Positions 31,095 to 38,752 of a stretch of 42,045 nucleotides of DNA are shown here, one piece after another. The stretch is taken from NCBI GenBank assembly GCA_046723645.1, contig JBKOUY010000110.1, positions 1-42,045 of the forward strand, given 5' to 3'. Position 1 is the first letter of the stretch; each line of letters opens with the position of its first letter. The notes under the pieces are model-generated. The model saw only the letters and a list, made by a program, of their open reading frames with translations, searched no databases and was not told the DNA's origin. The translations under genes and the position numbers were made by a program. The DNA comes from DASQUK01 sp046723645. Its GTDB lineage: Bacteria > Actinomycetota > Acidimicrobiia > Acidimicrobiales > VFJN01.

Positions 31095-32183
31095 TCAGGT
31101 GGGCAGGCTGAAGCTGACGGAGGCACCGCCTGTGGTGGGATCGTTGGTGGCCTCGATCGTCCCCCCGTGCGCCCGGACCAGGTCCCGGGCGATCGACAGC
31201 CCCAAACCGCTGCCGCCGGAGTCACCCGCCCGTTCGAACCGCTCGAACACCTGCGCCAGCTGGTCCTCCCTGAACCCCGGGCCGGCGTCCGTCACCCGGC
31301 ACGTGACCATCGGGCCGTCTCCCGGTCCGGGCCCGGGGAGCGTCGACACCTCCACCAACACCTCCCCGCCGGGCGGTGTGTGGCGGATGGCGTTGGCCAA
31401 TAGGTTGTCCAAGACCTGACGGATGCGGGCCGGGTCCACCCACGCCTTGGGCAACCTGGCAGGGATCGACGCACGAAGGGCCACGCCGCGCTGTTCGGCC
31501 TGCGCCTCGTGCCGTCCCATCACCTCGTCCACCAGGGCGCCGAACGCCACCGCCTCCTGCTGGAGGACCAGTCGACCGGTCTCCGCGAGCGCCAGCGTGT
31601 GCAGGTCGTCGACCAGGTGCCCCAGCCGCCGGGTCTCGTCCAGAAGCGACGCCACGTGGTGATCGTTACGGGGATGGACCCCGTCCATCTGAGCCTCGAC
31701 CTCGCTTTGCAGCACGGCCAGCGGGTTGCGCAGCTCGTGGGTGATGTCGGCCAGGAAGCGCCGCCTCTGCTCTTCGTTCGCGGCCAGCCGGGCCGCCATC
31801 TCGTTGAAGGTCGCGGTGAGGAGGCGGAGCTCGGGCGGCCCTCGGACCTCCAGGTCGACCCCGTAGTCCCCGGTGCCCACCTGCTCGGCCGCGCCGAGCA
31901 GGTCGCCCACCGGACGGCTGATGCGGCGGTAGCCCAGGGCGGCGGCCCCGGCGACGACGGAGATGCCACCGATGACGAAGGCGAGGCCCCGGGTACGGTC
32001 CTCCCAGTCGGTTGTCGCCGCACCCACCACGGCGACCACGGCCAGCCAGGCCGCGATGACACCCACCGCGACCAGCAAGAACCGCCGCCGGAAGCGCCGC
32101 CGGGCATCGGGTGGGCGGCGCCGGACAGGCGGCACGGTCTCGCCCTCGCGCCGGGGCGGCCGGCGGGTCGTGGGGTCAGTCAT
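31095..32183 (-). CDS. Membrane sensor histidine kinase
   Basis: This 362-residue kinase phosphorylates the regulator encoded just upstream. After a basic N-terminus come two membrane helices (about 36-56 and 67-84) with only about ten residues outside, so it has no extracytoplasmic sensor domain and may sense within the membrane. HAMP follows (86-138), then HisKA with the phospho-accepting His149 in FLADITHELRNPLAVLQ. The ATPase domain has the N box LDNLLANAIRHTPPGG, G1 VTDAGPGF and G2 SGGSGLGLSIARDLVRAHGG. The start overlaps the regulator stop by 8 bp. It ends near the candidate 57-residue ORF. Confidence 0.94.
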   Translation of the reverse strand: MTDPTTRRPPRREGETVPPVRRRPPDARRRFRRRFLLVAVGVIAAWLAVVAVVGAATTDWEDRTRGLAFVIGGISVVAGAAALGYRRISRPVGDLLGAAEQVGTGDYGVDLEVRGPPELRLLTATFNEMAARLAANEEQRRRFLADITHELRNPLAVLQSEVEAQMDGVHPRNDHHVASLLDETRRLGHLVDDLHTLALAETGRLVLQQEAVAFGALVDEVMGRHEAQAEQRGVALRASIPARLPKAWVDPARIRQVLDNLLANAIRHTPPGGEVLVEVSTLPGPGPGDGPMVTCRVTDAGPGFREDQLAQVFERFERAGDSGGSGLGLSIARDLVRAHGGTIEATNDPTTGGASVSFSLPT

Positions 32184-32892
32184 CGGCGAAGCGATAGCCG
32201 ACGCCGTGCACCGTCAGCAGGTAGCGAGGCCGGTGGGGATCGGGCTCCAGCTTGCGGCGGATGTTCTTGATGTGCGCGTCCACCGTCCGTTCGTAGGACT
32301 CGACCACCACGCCGTGGATGGCGTCGAGCAGCTGGGCTCGGGTGAACACCCGGCCGGGCTGGCGGGCCAACTCCGCCAGCAGATCGAACTCGGTGGCGGT
32401 CAACTCGACCACGCGATCGCCCACCGTCACCTCGCGGCGGAGGGTGTCCACCGTGACGTCCCCCACCACGAACCGTTCCCGCCCCGTTGACGGGCCCTCG
32501 GTGCGACGGAGGACCGCCCGCACCCGGGCCAGCAGCTCCCGGGGACTGAACGGCTTGACCAGGTAGTCGTCGGCCCCCAGCTCCAAGCCCAGGACCCGGT
32601 CGGTCTCGGTTCCCCTCGCGGTCAGCATGATGATCGGCACCGGTGAGGTGCGGCGCAGGTCGCGGGCCACGTCCAGCCCGTCCGGGCCCGGCAGGCCCAG
32701 GTCCAGCACCACCAGGTCGGGTGGCCGGGCCCGGGCCATGGCGACGGCGCCCTCGCCGTCGGCGGCGGTGGACACCGAGAACCCGGCGCTGCGGAGGTAG
32801 TCCCCCACGACCTCGACGATCTTGGGTTCGTCGTCCACCACCAGGACGCGCTTCGCCACCTCCCCATTTTGGCGGGCCGAGACCGAGCCCAT
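32176..32892 (-). CDS. OmpR-family response regulator
   Basis: This 238-residue regulator has a receiver domain and a winged-helix DNA-binding domain. The acidic pocket is LVVDDEPK (Asp20-Asp21), the phosphorylated Asp64 is in DLVVLDLGLPG, and the switch residues are in IIMLTARG and YLVKPFSPRELLARV. The C-terminal domain has VELTATEFDLLAELARQPGRV, the recognition helix region ESYERTVDAHIKNIRRKL, and the wing TVHGVGYRF. The ATG at 32892 is chosen because AAGGAG lies 8 nt upstream; a GTG at 32859 has its ribosome site too close. Two repeat arrays in the divergent promoter region are likely its own binding sites. Confidence 0.94.
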   Translation of the reverse strand: MGSVSARQNGEVAKRVLVVDDEPKIVEVVGDYLRSAGFSVSTAADGEGAVAMARARPPDLVVLDLGLPGPDGLDVARDLRRTSPVPIIMLTARGTETDRVLGLELGADDYLVKPFSPRELLARVRAVLRRTEGPSTGRERFVVGDVTVDTLRREVTVGDRVVELTATEFDLLAELARQPGRVFTRAQLLDAIHGVVVESYERTVDAHIKNIRRKLEPDPHRPRYLLTVHGVGYRFADD

Positions 32893-32938
32893 TCTGAAAA
32901 CTCCTTCCGACCGACCACGGTGCGATCGATCTGGGTCG

Positions 32939-32944
32939 ATGCTC
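32939..32944 (-). promoter_or_regulatory. Possible -10 box of the regulator-kinase operon
   Basis: GAGCAT on the minus strand has A and T at the two key -10 positions. It starts 16 bp after the start of the nearest CTTCAC repeat, the same offset as for the transporter promoter, and leaves a leader of about 40 nt with the AAGGAG site. Confidence 0.35.
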
Positions 32945-32954
32945 TCCGGCAGTT

Positions 32955-32971
32955 GTGAAGGCCGCGTGAAG
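32955..32971 (-). promoter_or_regulatory. CTTCAC tandem repeat upstream of the response regulator
   Basis: On the plus strand GTGAAG occurs at 32955 and 32966, 11 bp apart, with a weaker third copy (ACGAAG) at 32977. Read toward the regulator gene this is CTTCAC-N5-CTTCAC. It is a likely autoregulatory OmpR-type site. Confidence 0.65.
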
Positions 32972-33044
32972 GCGGGACGAAGACCCTGCGAGGCGATCGT
33001 GGGCTCCGACCAGGAACCCGAAATCCCCAGCATCCTCACGACCT

Positions 33045-33061
33045 CTTCACGGCCGCTTCAC
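33045..33061 (+). promoter_or_regulatory. CTTCAC tandem repeat upstream of the MmpL gene
   Basis: CTTCAC occurs at 33045 and 33056, 11 bp apart, with a third near-copy (CCTCAC) at 33034. The last unit starts 29 bp before the ATG at 33085, placing the array over the -35 region. Confidence 0.65.
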
Positions 33062-33071
33062 TTCTCGGGCC

Positions 33072-33077
33072 GATCCT
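33072..33077 (+). promoter_or_regulatory. -10 box of the MmpL gene
   Basis: GATCCT ends 7 nt before the ATG at 33085 and has A and T at the key positions. No -35 box is seen, as expected for an activator-dependent promoter. Confidence 0.4.
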
Positions 33078-33084
33078 CGCTGGC

Positions 33085-35346
33085 ATGCAAACCAACGAAG
33101 CAACCTTGGCACCTGCCACCCGGGGGCCGGGTGGTGGCGCGATGCTGCGCCGGCTCGTGACCTGGAGCTACGACCGCCGCCGGCGCGTCCTGGCGCTGTG
33201 GGTGGCGGCACTTGTGACCGCCACCATCCTTGCCGGCGTCGCCGGCGGCGACAGCGAGACCGACTTCACGGTCCCGGGCAGCGACTCGGCCGAGGCGGTC
33301 GCGCTGCTGCAGGACCGCTTCCCGGAGTTCGCCGGGGGCACGGTCGACGTGGTGTACACGTCCGACGCCGGGGTCACGGGCCCCGACGTGACCCGGAGGG
33401 TCGACCGGCTGGCCGCCGACCTCGGCGATGCGCCGAACGTCGTGGCGGCCGAGCCCGGTCCGGTGTCGCCGGACGGCTCGACCGGCGTCCTGCAGGTCCG
33501 TTTCGACACGGCGGCCGAGCGGCTGCCGAGTGCATCGGTCGAACGGGTCATGGACCTCGCCGGACAGGCCGAGGGCGATGGCCTGCGCGTGGAGCTCGGC
33601 GGCTATCCGATCGAGCAGGTCGAGCGGCAGGAGTCGGGCTCCGAGTCGGTCGGTCTGCTGGCCGCCCTCGTCATCCTGCTCGTGGCGTTCGGCTCGGCGC
33701 TGGCCGCCGGCCTGCCCCTCCTGATCGCCGGGTTCGGCCTCGGGGTCGCGCTGGGCGGCGTGTGGCTGGCGGCGAACGTGCTCGACGTGCCGGACTTCGG
33801 TGCCCAGATCGCCACCATGATCGGCATCGGCGTCGGCATCGACTACGCCCTGTTCATCGTGACCCGCTACCGGTCGGCGCTCGCCGAGGGGCGGGAGCCC
33901 CGGGACGCGGTGCTGCTCGCCGGCGGCACGGCGGGCCGGGCCGTGGTCTTCGCGGGCTCGACCGTGGTGGTGTCGATCTTCGGCCTGGTACTCATGGGCC
34001 GCGACTACCTGTGGGGTGTCGCCCTGGCCACCTCCCTGGCGGTCACCGTGGTGGTGCTCGCGTCGGTCACGCTGCTGCCCGCCCTGCTCGGCTTCGCCGG
34101 CCGCACCATCGACCGGTTCCGCTTGCCGTGGTTCCGCCACGACGTCGACGGGCGCCGCACGCTGTCGTGGCGGTGGAGCCGGATAATGCAGCGGCGGCCG
34201 CTCGCCGCCGGCCTCGCCGCCCTCGTCGTGCTGCTGGTGCTCGCCGCCCCGGTGACCGGCATGCGCTTCGGCATGCCCGACGCCGGGAACGGCCCCACCG
34301 AGCTGACCAGCCGCCGGGCCTACGACCTCATGAGCGAGAGCTTCGGGCCCGGCGCCAACGGCCCGTTCCTCGTGGCGGTCGATCTCGCGGGCGCCGGCAG
34401 CCCGACCGCCGCCTCCGACGCCGTCGGGAGGGTGGCGACCGATCTCGCCGCCACAGACGGCGTGGCGACGGTCGTCCCTCCCGTGCTGAACGACCGCGGC
34501 GACGCCGCAGTCATCTCGGTCGTGCCAACCACGGGGCCACAGGACGAGGCCACCGAGGATCTCGTGCACACGCTGCGCGACGACGTCATCCCGGCCGCGC
34601 TGGCCGGCTCCGGCGTCGAGGCGTCGGTCGGCGGCACGACCGCGACGTTCATCGACGACAGCGAGCAGACGGCCAGCCGGCTGCCCGTGTTCATCGGGGG
34701 CGTGGTCCTGCTGTCGTTCGTCCTGCTCATGTCGGTGTTCCGCTCGCTCGCCGTGGCCGTCAAGGCCGGGATCATGAACGTCCTGTCGATCGCAGCCGCC
34801 TACGGCGTGATGACGCTCGCCGCCAACGGCGGCTGGCTCGGAAGCCTCGTCGGGATCGACGAGCCGACGCCGGTCCCCGCATGGCTGCCCATGATGATGT
34901 TCGCCATCCTGTTCGGGCTGTCGATGGACTATGAGGTGTTCCTCCTGTCCCGGGTGCGTGAGGAGTACGTCCGCACCGGCGACAACCGGCGGGCCGTCGC
35001 CGACGGGCTGGCCAACACGGCCCGGGTCATCACGGCAGCCGCGGCGATCATGGTCACGGTGTTCGGCGCCTTCGTGATGGAGGACGCCGTGTTCCTGAAG
35101 CTGGCCGGCCTCGGCCTGGCGACGGCGGTGTTCGTCGACGCCACCGTGGTCCGGATGGTCCTGGTTCCGGCCACGATGGAGCTGCTCGGCGACCGCAACT
35201 GGTGGCTACCCCGTTGGCTCGACAGGCTCCTGCCCGCCATCGACGTCGAGGGCCGCGAGGCCGTGGCCCCGGTCCCCGCTCCGGCGACGCCCGCACTCGG
35301 GGCGAGGACCGACGACAGCGAGCCCTCCCGGGTGCCCATCGGCTGA
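33085..35346 (+). CDS. MmpL/RND-superfamily membrane transporter
   Basis: This 753-residue inner-membrane protein is of the MMPL family, which moves lipids or small molecules outward using the proton gradient. It has two repeats: a first helix (VLALWVAALVTATILAGVAGG), a soluble porter domain, a bundle with IATMIGIGVGIDYALFIVTRYRSAL, then the second soluble domain and a second bundle with LPMMMFAILFGLSMDYEVFLLSRVREEY. The Asp-Tyr pairs in GIDYALF and SMDYEVF are the likely proton relay. About eleven or twelve membrane helices can be counted. It is divergent from the two-component genes and carries the same repeat array in its promoter, so it is a likely target. The cargo is unknown. Confidence 0.93.
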   Translation: MQTNEATLAPATRGPGGGAMLRRLVTWSYDRRRRVLALWVAALVTATILAGVAGGDSETDFTVPGSDSAEAVALLQDRFPEFAGGTVDVVYTSDAGVTGPDVTRRVDRLAADLGDAPNVVAAEPGPVSPDGSTGVLQVRFDTAAERLPSASVERVMDLAGQAEGDGLRVELGGYPIEQVERQESGSESVGLLAALVILLVAFGSALAAGLPLLIAGFGLGVALGGVWLAANVLDVPDFGAQIATMIGIGVGIDYALFIVTRYRSALAEGREPRDAVLLAGGTAGRAVVFAGSTVVVSIFGLVLMGRDYLWGVALATSLAVTVVVLASVTLLPALLGFAGRTIDRFRLPWFRHDVDGRRTLSWRWSRIMQRRPLAAGLAALVVLLVLAAPVTGMRFGMPDAGNGPTELTSRRAYDLMSESFGPGANGPFLVAVDLAGAGSPTAASDAVGRVATDLAATDGVATVVPPVLNDRGDAAVISVVPTTGPQDEATEDLVHTLRDDVIPAALAGSGVEASVGGTTATFIDDSEQTASRLPVFIGGVVLLSFVLLMSVFRSLAVAVKAGIMNVLSIAAAYGVMTLAANGGWLGSLVGIDEPTPVPAWLPMMMFAILFGLSMDYEVFLLSRVREEYVRTGDNRRAVADGLANTARVITAAAAIMVTVFGAFVMEDAVFLKLAGLGLATAVFVDATVVRMVLVPATMELLGDRNWWLPRWLDRLLPAIDVEGREAVAPVPAPATPALGARTDDSEPSRVPIG

Positions 35347-35477
35347 CCATCACGTGGTATTCCCACCCGCCCCGGGCGCCGTGCCTTCCGGCCGGCGCCC
35401 GGGGCGCGCCCTGCCTATGCCATGACTCGGGCCGTGAGCGGGCGGCCAGGTCGGTCGCCGGCGGGCCGACGGCAGCG

Positions 35478-35483
35478 GATACT
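35478..35483 (+). promoter_or_regulatory. -10 box of the polymerase gene
   Basis: GATACT ends 7 nt before the GTG at 35491. This supports the shorter start over the ATG at 35422. Confidence 0.4.
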
Positions 35484-35490
35484 GGGCGTC

Positions 35491-36537
35491 GTGTCGGCGC
35501 AGCCCGATCTCGCATGGTGGGTGCTCCACGTGGACCTGGACGAGTTCCTGGCCGCGGTCGAGGTTGCGCGCCGCCCCGAACTGCGGGGCAAGCCCGTGGT
35601 GGTCGGGGGCAGGGGCGACCCGACCGAGCGGGCAGTGGTCGCCACGGCGTCGTACGCAGCCCGGGAGTTCGGGATCCGGTCGGGCATGCCGTTGCGCACG
35701 GCGGCGCGGCGGTGCCCGGATGCGGTGTTCCTGCCGTCCGACCCGCCCACCTATGAGGCCGTGTCCGAACAGGTCATGACCACGCTGCGGCGGTTGCCGG
35801 TGATCGTCGAGGTGCTGGGCTGGGACGAGGCATTCCTGGGGGCACACACCGGCGACCCCGAGGCGCTGGCCGCGGACGTGCAGAGAGCAGTGAAGGAGGC
35901 GACGGGGCTGGTGTGCTCCGTGGGGATCGGCGACAACCGCCTGCGCGCCAAACTGGCCACCGGGTTCGCGAAGCCGGCCGGCGTCTACCGGCTCACCCAC
36001 GAAAACTGGATGCCGGTCATGGCCCAGCGGCCGCCGGAGGCACTGTGGGGCATCGGCGCCAAGACTGCGAAGAAGCTGGCCGCCGCCGGGATCACCAGCG
36101 TCTACCAGCTGGCCGCCACCGACACGGCCGAGCTGGCGCGACGGTTCGGCCCCACGATGGGTCCGTGGTACCGGGCGCTGGCGGTGGGCGCGGGTGGCAC
36201 CGGCGTGTCCGCCGACCGGTACGTGCCCCGATCGCGCAGCCGCGAGGCCACCTTCCAACAGAACATCACCGACCGCCCCGAGCTCGAGAGACAGTTGATC
36301 GCGCTGGCCGAGCGGGTCGCCGCGGACGTCGCCGCCGAAGGGCGACCAGCGACCCGGGTCGGCGTCAAGGTCCGCTTCGCGCCGTTCTTCACCCACACCC
36401 GCAGCGTCACGTTGCCCACACCCACACAGGACCCCGGCGAGATCACAACGGCGGCAATGGGCCTGCTCGACAAGTTCGAGCCTGGCCGGCCCGTGCGGCT
36501 CCTGGGGGTCCGGGCCGAATTCGACCACGCCCGGTGA
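35491..36537 (+). CDS. dinB2: Y-family DNA polymerase IV, DinB2-like
   Basis: This 348-residue translesion polymerase starts with AQPDLAWWVLHVDLDEFLAAVE. The palm acidic residues are in HVDLDEF and in EVLGWDEAFLG. The steric-gate position, normally Phe or Tyr after DxDxF, is Leu20, as in mycobacterial DinB2, which is known to insert ribonucleotides. ASYAAREFGIRSGMPLRTAARRCPDAVFLPSD, the thumb HhH region LWGIGAKTAKKLAAAGI and a little-finger domain follow. The GTG at 35491 follows a -10-like box; the frame is open from 35422. It would extend primers over lesions or incorporate rNTPs. The next gene encodes an abasic-site protein. Confidence 0.92.
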   Translation: MSAQPDLAWWVLHVDLDEFLAAVEVARRPELRGKPVVVGGRGDPTERAVVATASYAAREFGIRSGMPLRTAARRCPDAVFLPSDPPTYEAVSEQVMTTLRRLPVIVEVLGWDEAFLGAHTGDPEALAADVQRAVKEATGLVCSVGIGDNRLRAKLATGFAKPAGVYRLTHENWMPVMAQRPPEALWGIGAKTAKKLAAAGITSVYQLAATDTAELARRFGPTMGPWYRALAVGAGGTGVSADRYVPRSRSREATFQQNITDRPELERQLIALAERVAADVAAEGRPATRVGVKVRFAPFFTHTRSVTLPTPTQDPGEITTAAMGLLDKFEPGRPVRLLGVRAEFDHAR

Positions 36538-36549
36538 GCCACGCCGGGC
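36529..36549. terminator. Hairpin at the end of the polymerase gene
   Basis: GCCCGG and CCGGGC form 6-bp arms around a 9-nt loop containing the TGA stop. It lies 53 bp before the next -10 box. Confidence 0.4.
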
Positions 36550-36602
36550 CGGTCGGAGGCCAGGCCTCCCCACGTACCCATGGCCGGACGACCCGAGGCC
36601 GA

Positions 36603-36608
36603 TACCGT
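36603..36608 (+). promoter_or_regulatory. -10 box of the SRAP gene
   Basis: TACCGT matches TAnnnT and ends 8 nt before the ATG at 36617. Confidence 0.5.
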
Positions 36609-36616
36609 GGCGGGCG

Positions 36617-37306
36617 ATGTGCGGCCGCTACACGTCCACGACGCCCCGCGACCAGCTCGGGAAGCTGTTCGAGGCGCTGGTCACCGATCGCGAGCGCGAC
36701 GCCTCGTACAACGTGTCGCCCACCTCGGACGTGTACGTGATCTTCGACGACGGTGAGGCTCGCAAGGTCGACCTGTTGCGCTGGGGATTCGTGCCGTCCT
36801 GGTCGAAGGACCTAAAGATCGGGAACCGCATGATCAACGCCCGCGCCGAGTCCGTGCCCACCTCGGGCGCCTACAAGTCCGCGTTCAAGCGGCGGCGGGC
36901 GATCATCCCCGCCGACGGGTTCTACGAGTGGAAGAAGCTCGCGGGCGGGAAGCGTAAGCAGCCCTACTACCTCGAGCGCGGCGACGGCGACCCGATCGCG
37001 CTTGCGGGCCTATGGGAGGAGTGGCGTGGCCCGGACCGCAAGGGCGAGCCGCTTCGCACCTGCATCATCATCACGACCACGCCGAACGAGACGATGGCCC
37101 CGATCCACGACCGTATGCCGGTGATCCTGCCGCGGTCGGCGTGGGACGCCTGGCTCGACCCCACCAACGACGACACCGAAGCCCTCGCCAAGCTGCTCGT
37201 TCCCGCGCCGCCCGACCTGCTCGTGGCCCGGCCGGTGTCCACGGCGGTGAACAGCACGCGCAACAATGGGCCCGACCTGATCGAACCGGCCGAAGCGTCC
37301 GACTAA
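36617..37306 (+). CDS. SRAP domain abasic-site protein (YedK/HMCES-like)
   Basis: This 229-residue protein of the SRAP family covalently traps abasic sites in single-stranded DNA through its N-terminal cysteine. Cys2 follows the start Met (MCGRYTSTTPRDQ). NVSPTSDVYVI and LLRWGFVPSWSKD come next, then INARAES, the catalytic Glu in IIPADGFYEWKK, and the conserved His in MAPIHDRMPVIL. All active-site positions are present. The ATG is fixed by the need for Cys at position 2 and by the -10 box 8 nt upstream. The preceding gene is a DinB2-like polymerase, so the two probably serve DNA damage tolerance together. Confidence 0.95.
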   Translation: MCGRYTSTTPRDQLGKLFEALVTDRERDASYNVSPTSDVYVIFDDGEARKVDLLRWGFVPSWSKDLKIGNRMINARAESVPTSGAYKSAFKRRRAIIPADGFYEWKKLAGGKRKQPYYLERGDGDPIALAGLWEEWRGPDRKGEPLRTCIIITTTPNETMAPIHDRMPVILPRSAWDAWLDPTNDDTEALAKLLVPAPPDLLVARPVSTAVNSTRNNGPDLIEPAEASD

Positions 37307-37314
37307 TGGGCGCT

Positions 37315-38361
37315 CTATGCCGGTGCGCCGAGCTCCTTTGCCTTTGCGTCCACGTCGATGCCGTGCAGCCGGGCGAGGTTGCCGCCGAGGATCTTGCGCT
37401 TGGCCTGCTCGGTGAGCGGCGGGTAGCCCCGTTCCTCGACGATGTCCTGGGGTAGCTCGAAGTTCCAGAACTCCTCGAGCGCCCACTGCGGGTGCCAGAT
37501 CGGCGACTCACCGCCGTAGATGATCTTGTCCTCCCCGCACCACCACATCATCTTGCCGAGGGTCTCGGCGAACACGCGTGGCTGACGGGCGATGAAGTTC
37601 ACGGTGGCGGCGATCGAGGCGTAGAGGTTGGGGAACCGCACGATCTGCCACAGGACCTCGTCGAGCCAGGGCAGCCCGACGTGGAAGATGATGAAGTTGA
37701 TGTCGGGGAAGTTGGCCGCCGCCCCGTCCATGTCGAAGGTCCGCGTGTGCTCGACGGGCTGAGGGCCGAGCGGCACGCCCTTGTGCACGCCGATCAGGTT
37801 GACGCCGAGCTCCTGCGCCTTCTCGAACGCCGGGAAGGCGACGCGTGGGTCGTCCATCCGCCACGGGAACGGCTGCCCGTAGTCGTAGCGGACGTTGTAG
37901 AACTTGAACGCCTTGGCGCCGTGCTCCTTGACCTGGACCTCCATCAGGTCGAGCGCCCGTTTGCCCTCGAGCGGGTTCACCGACCCCCAGAACACGGCCC
38001 GGTCGGGGTGCTGGCGGGCCATCTCGGCGCACTTCTCCCACGGCGACAGGCCGTCGCGGAACAGGTCGGTGAGCGGCAGCGGCTGGGCGACGATCATGTC
38101 CGTGTCCGAGGCCTCGATGACCATGTCGTAGATCTCTTCCACCGACCATTCGCGGAAGAAGTCGTCGCGGGACAGCACCGGCTCCCCCTGGCGGGTGAGC
38201 AAGGTGTGGAAGGCGTAGAGGTGCTCGTCGAAGAGCTCGCCCGGAGGCCCGATCGCGTTGCGCTTGTCGAAGTTGAAGATGTGGCAAACCGAGTCGAATA
38301 CGAAGGCGGGCACGGCGCGCTGGCGTGGCGCCGCGCTTTCGACGGCGTCCGAGGTCGTCAT
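37315..38361 (-). CDS. Amidohydrolase family TIM-barrel protein with altered metal site
   Basis: This is a 348-residue protein of the amidohydrolase 2 fold. The first strand, normally with HxH, reads FVFDSVCHIFNFDKRNA. Later strands include GAKAFKFYNVRYDYGQPFPW, LGVNLIGVHKGVPLG and INFIIFHVGLPWLDE, and the last strand is IIYGGESPIWHPQW, with Glu-Ser where Ser-Asp is usual. Some metal ligands are therefore missing or replaced. The start ATG is 7 bp after the stop of the upstream DUF59 gene, so it is in an operon with the SUMF1-like and DUF59 genes. The substrate is unknown. It converges closely on the SRAP gene (8 bp). Confidence 0.82.
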   Translation of the reverse strand: MTTSDAVESAAPRQRAVPAFVFDSVCHIFNFDKRNAIGPPGELFDEHLYAFHTLLTRQGEPVLSRDDFFREWSVEEIYDMVIEASDTDMIVAQPLPLTDLFRDGLSPWEKCAEMARQHPDRAVFWGSVNPLEGKRALDLMEVQVKEHGAKAFKFYNVRYDYGQPFPWRMDDPRVAFPAFEKAQELGVNLIGVHKGVPLGPQPVEHTRTFDMDGAAANFPDINFIIFHVGLPWLDEVLWQIVRFPNLYASIAATVNFIARQPRVFAETLGKMMWWCGEDKIIYGGESPIWHPQWALEEFWNFELPQDIVEERGYPPLTEQAKRKILGGNLARLHGIDVDAKAKELGAPA

Positions 38362-38367
38362 GATCCG

Positions 38368-38748
38368 TCACGCTCCTTCGGCAGAACGGGCGAGGCGCGC
38401 CTCGCGGTAAGGGATCAGTTGCTCGAGGGGCATCGAGAGCTCGGCGCGGGCCCTCGGCGACAGGCGATCGGTGGTCCAGACCGGATCCCACACGACGTTC
38501 ACCTCGACGTCCTCGACACCGCGCAGCTGCCGCAGGCGCTCGGGGATCCTTGCCGACAACGAGGCGACGAACGGGCACCAGCCGGTCGTCAGCACGAGTT
38601 CGACGCGGACACGGGAACCCTCAATGCGGACGTCCTCGACCAGTCCCATGTCGACGACACTGAGGCCGCGCTCGGCGCAGCACGGGTCGTACACGTCGCC
38701 CAGGGCGTCGATGATCGTGGCCTCGTCCGGTCGGGCATCGGCGGGCAC
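38368..38748 (-). CDS. DUF59/MIP18-like metal-sulfur cluster protein
   Basis: This 126-residue protein is of the DUF59 (SufT/PaaD/MIP18) family, small proteins that help assemble or insert iron-sulfur clusters. The core is IIDALGDVYDPCCAERGLSVVDMGLVEDVRIEG, then VELVLTTGWCPFVASLSARIPERL with the conserved Cys, then VEDVEVNVVWDPVWTTDRLSPRAR. The PVWTTDRLS tail matches the family. The start GTG lies 7 nt after GGAGG and 4 bp after the SUMF1-like gene stop. Its setting between a SUMF1-like protein and an amidohydrolase suggests it services one of these, which is inference. Confidence 0.85.
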   Translation of the reverse strand: MPADARPDEATIIDALGDVYDPCCAERGLSVVDMGLVEDVRIEGSRVRVELVLTTGWCPFVASLSARIPERLRQLRGVEDVEVNVVWDPVWTTDRLSPRARAELSMPLEQLIPYREARLARSAEGA

Positions 38749-38752
38749 GGCG

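Noticed and set aside
30734..31225. Minus-strand ORF of 163 codons overlapping the histidine kinase end
   Set aside because: It runs antisense across the repeat array and the small ORF into the kinase gene in another frame; no start signal or motif.
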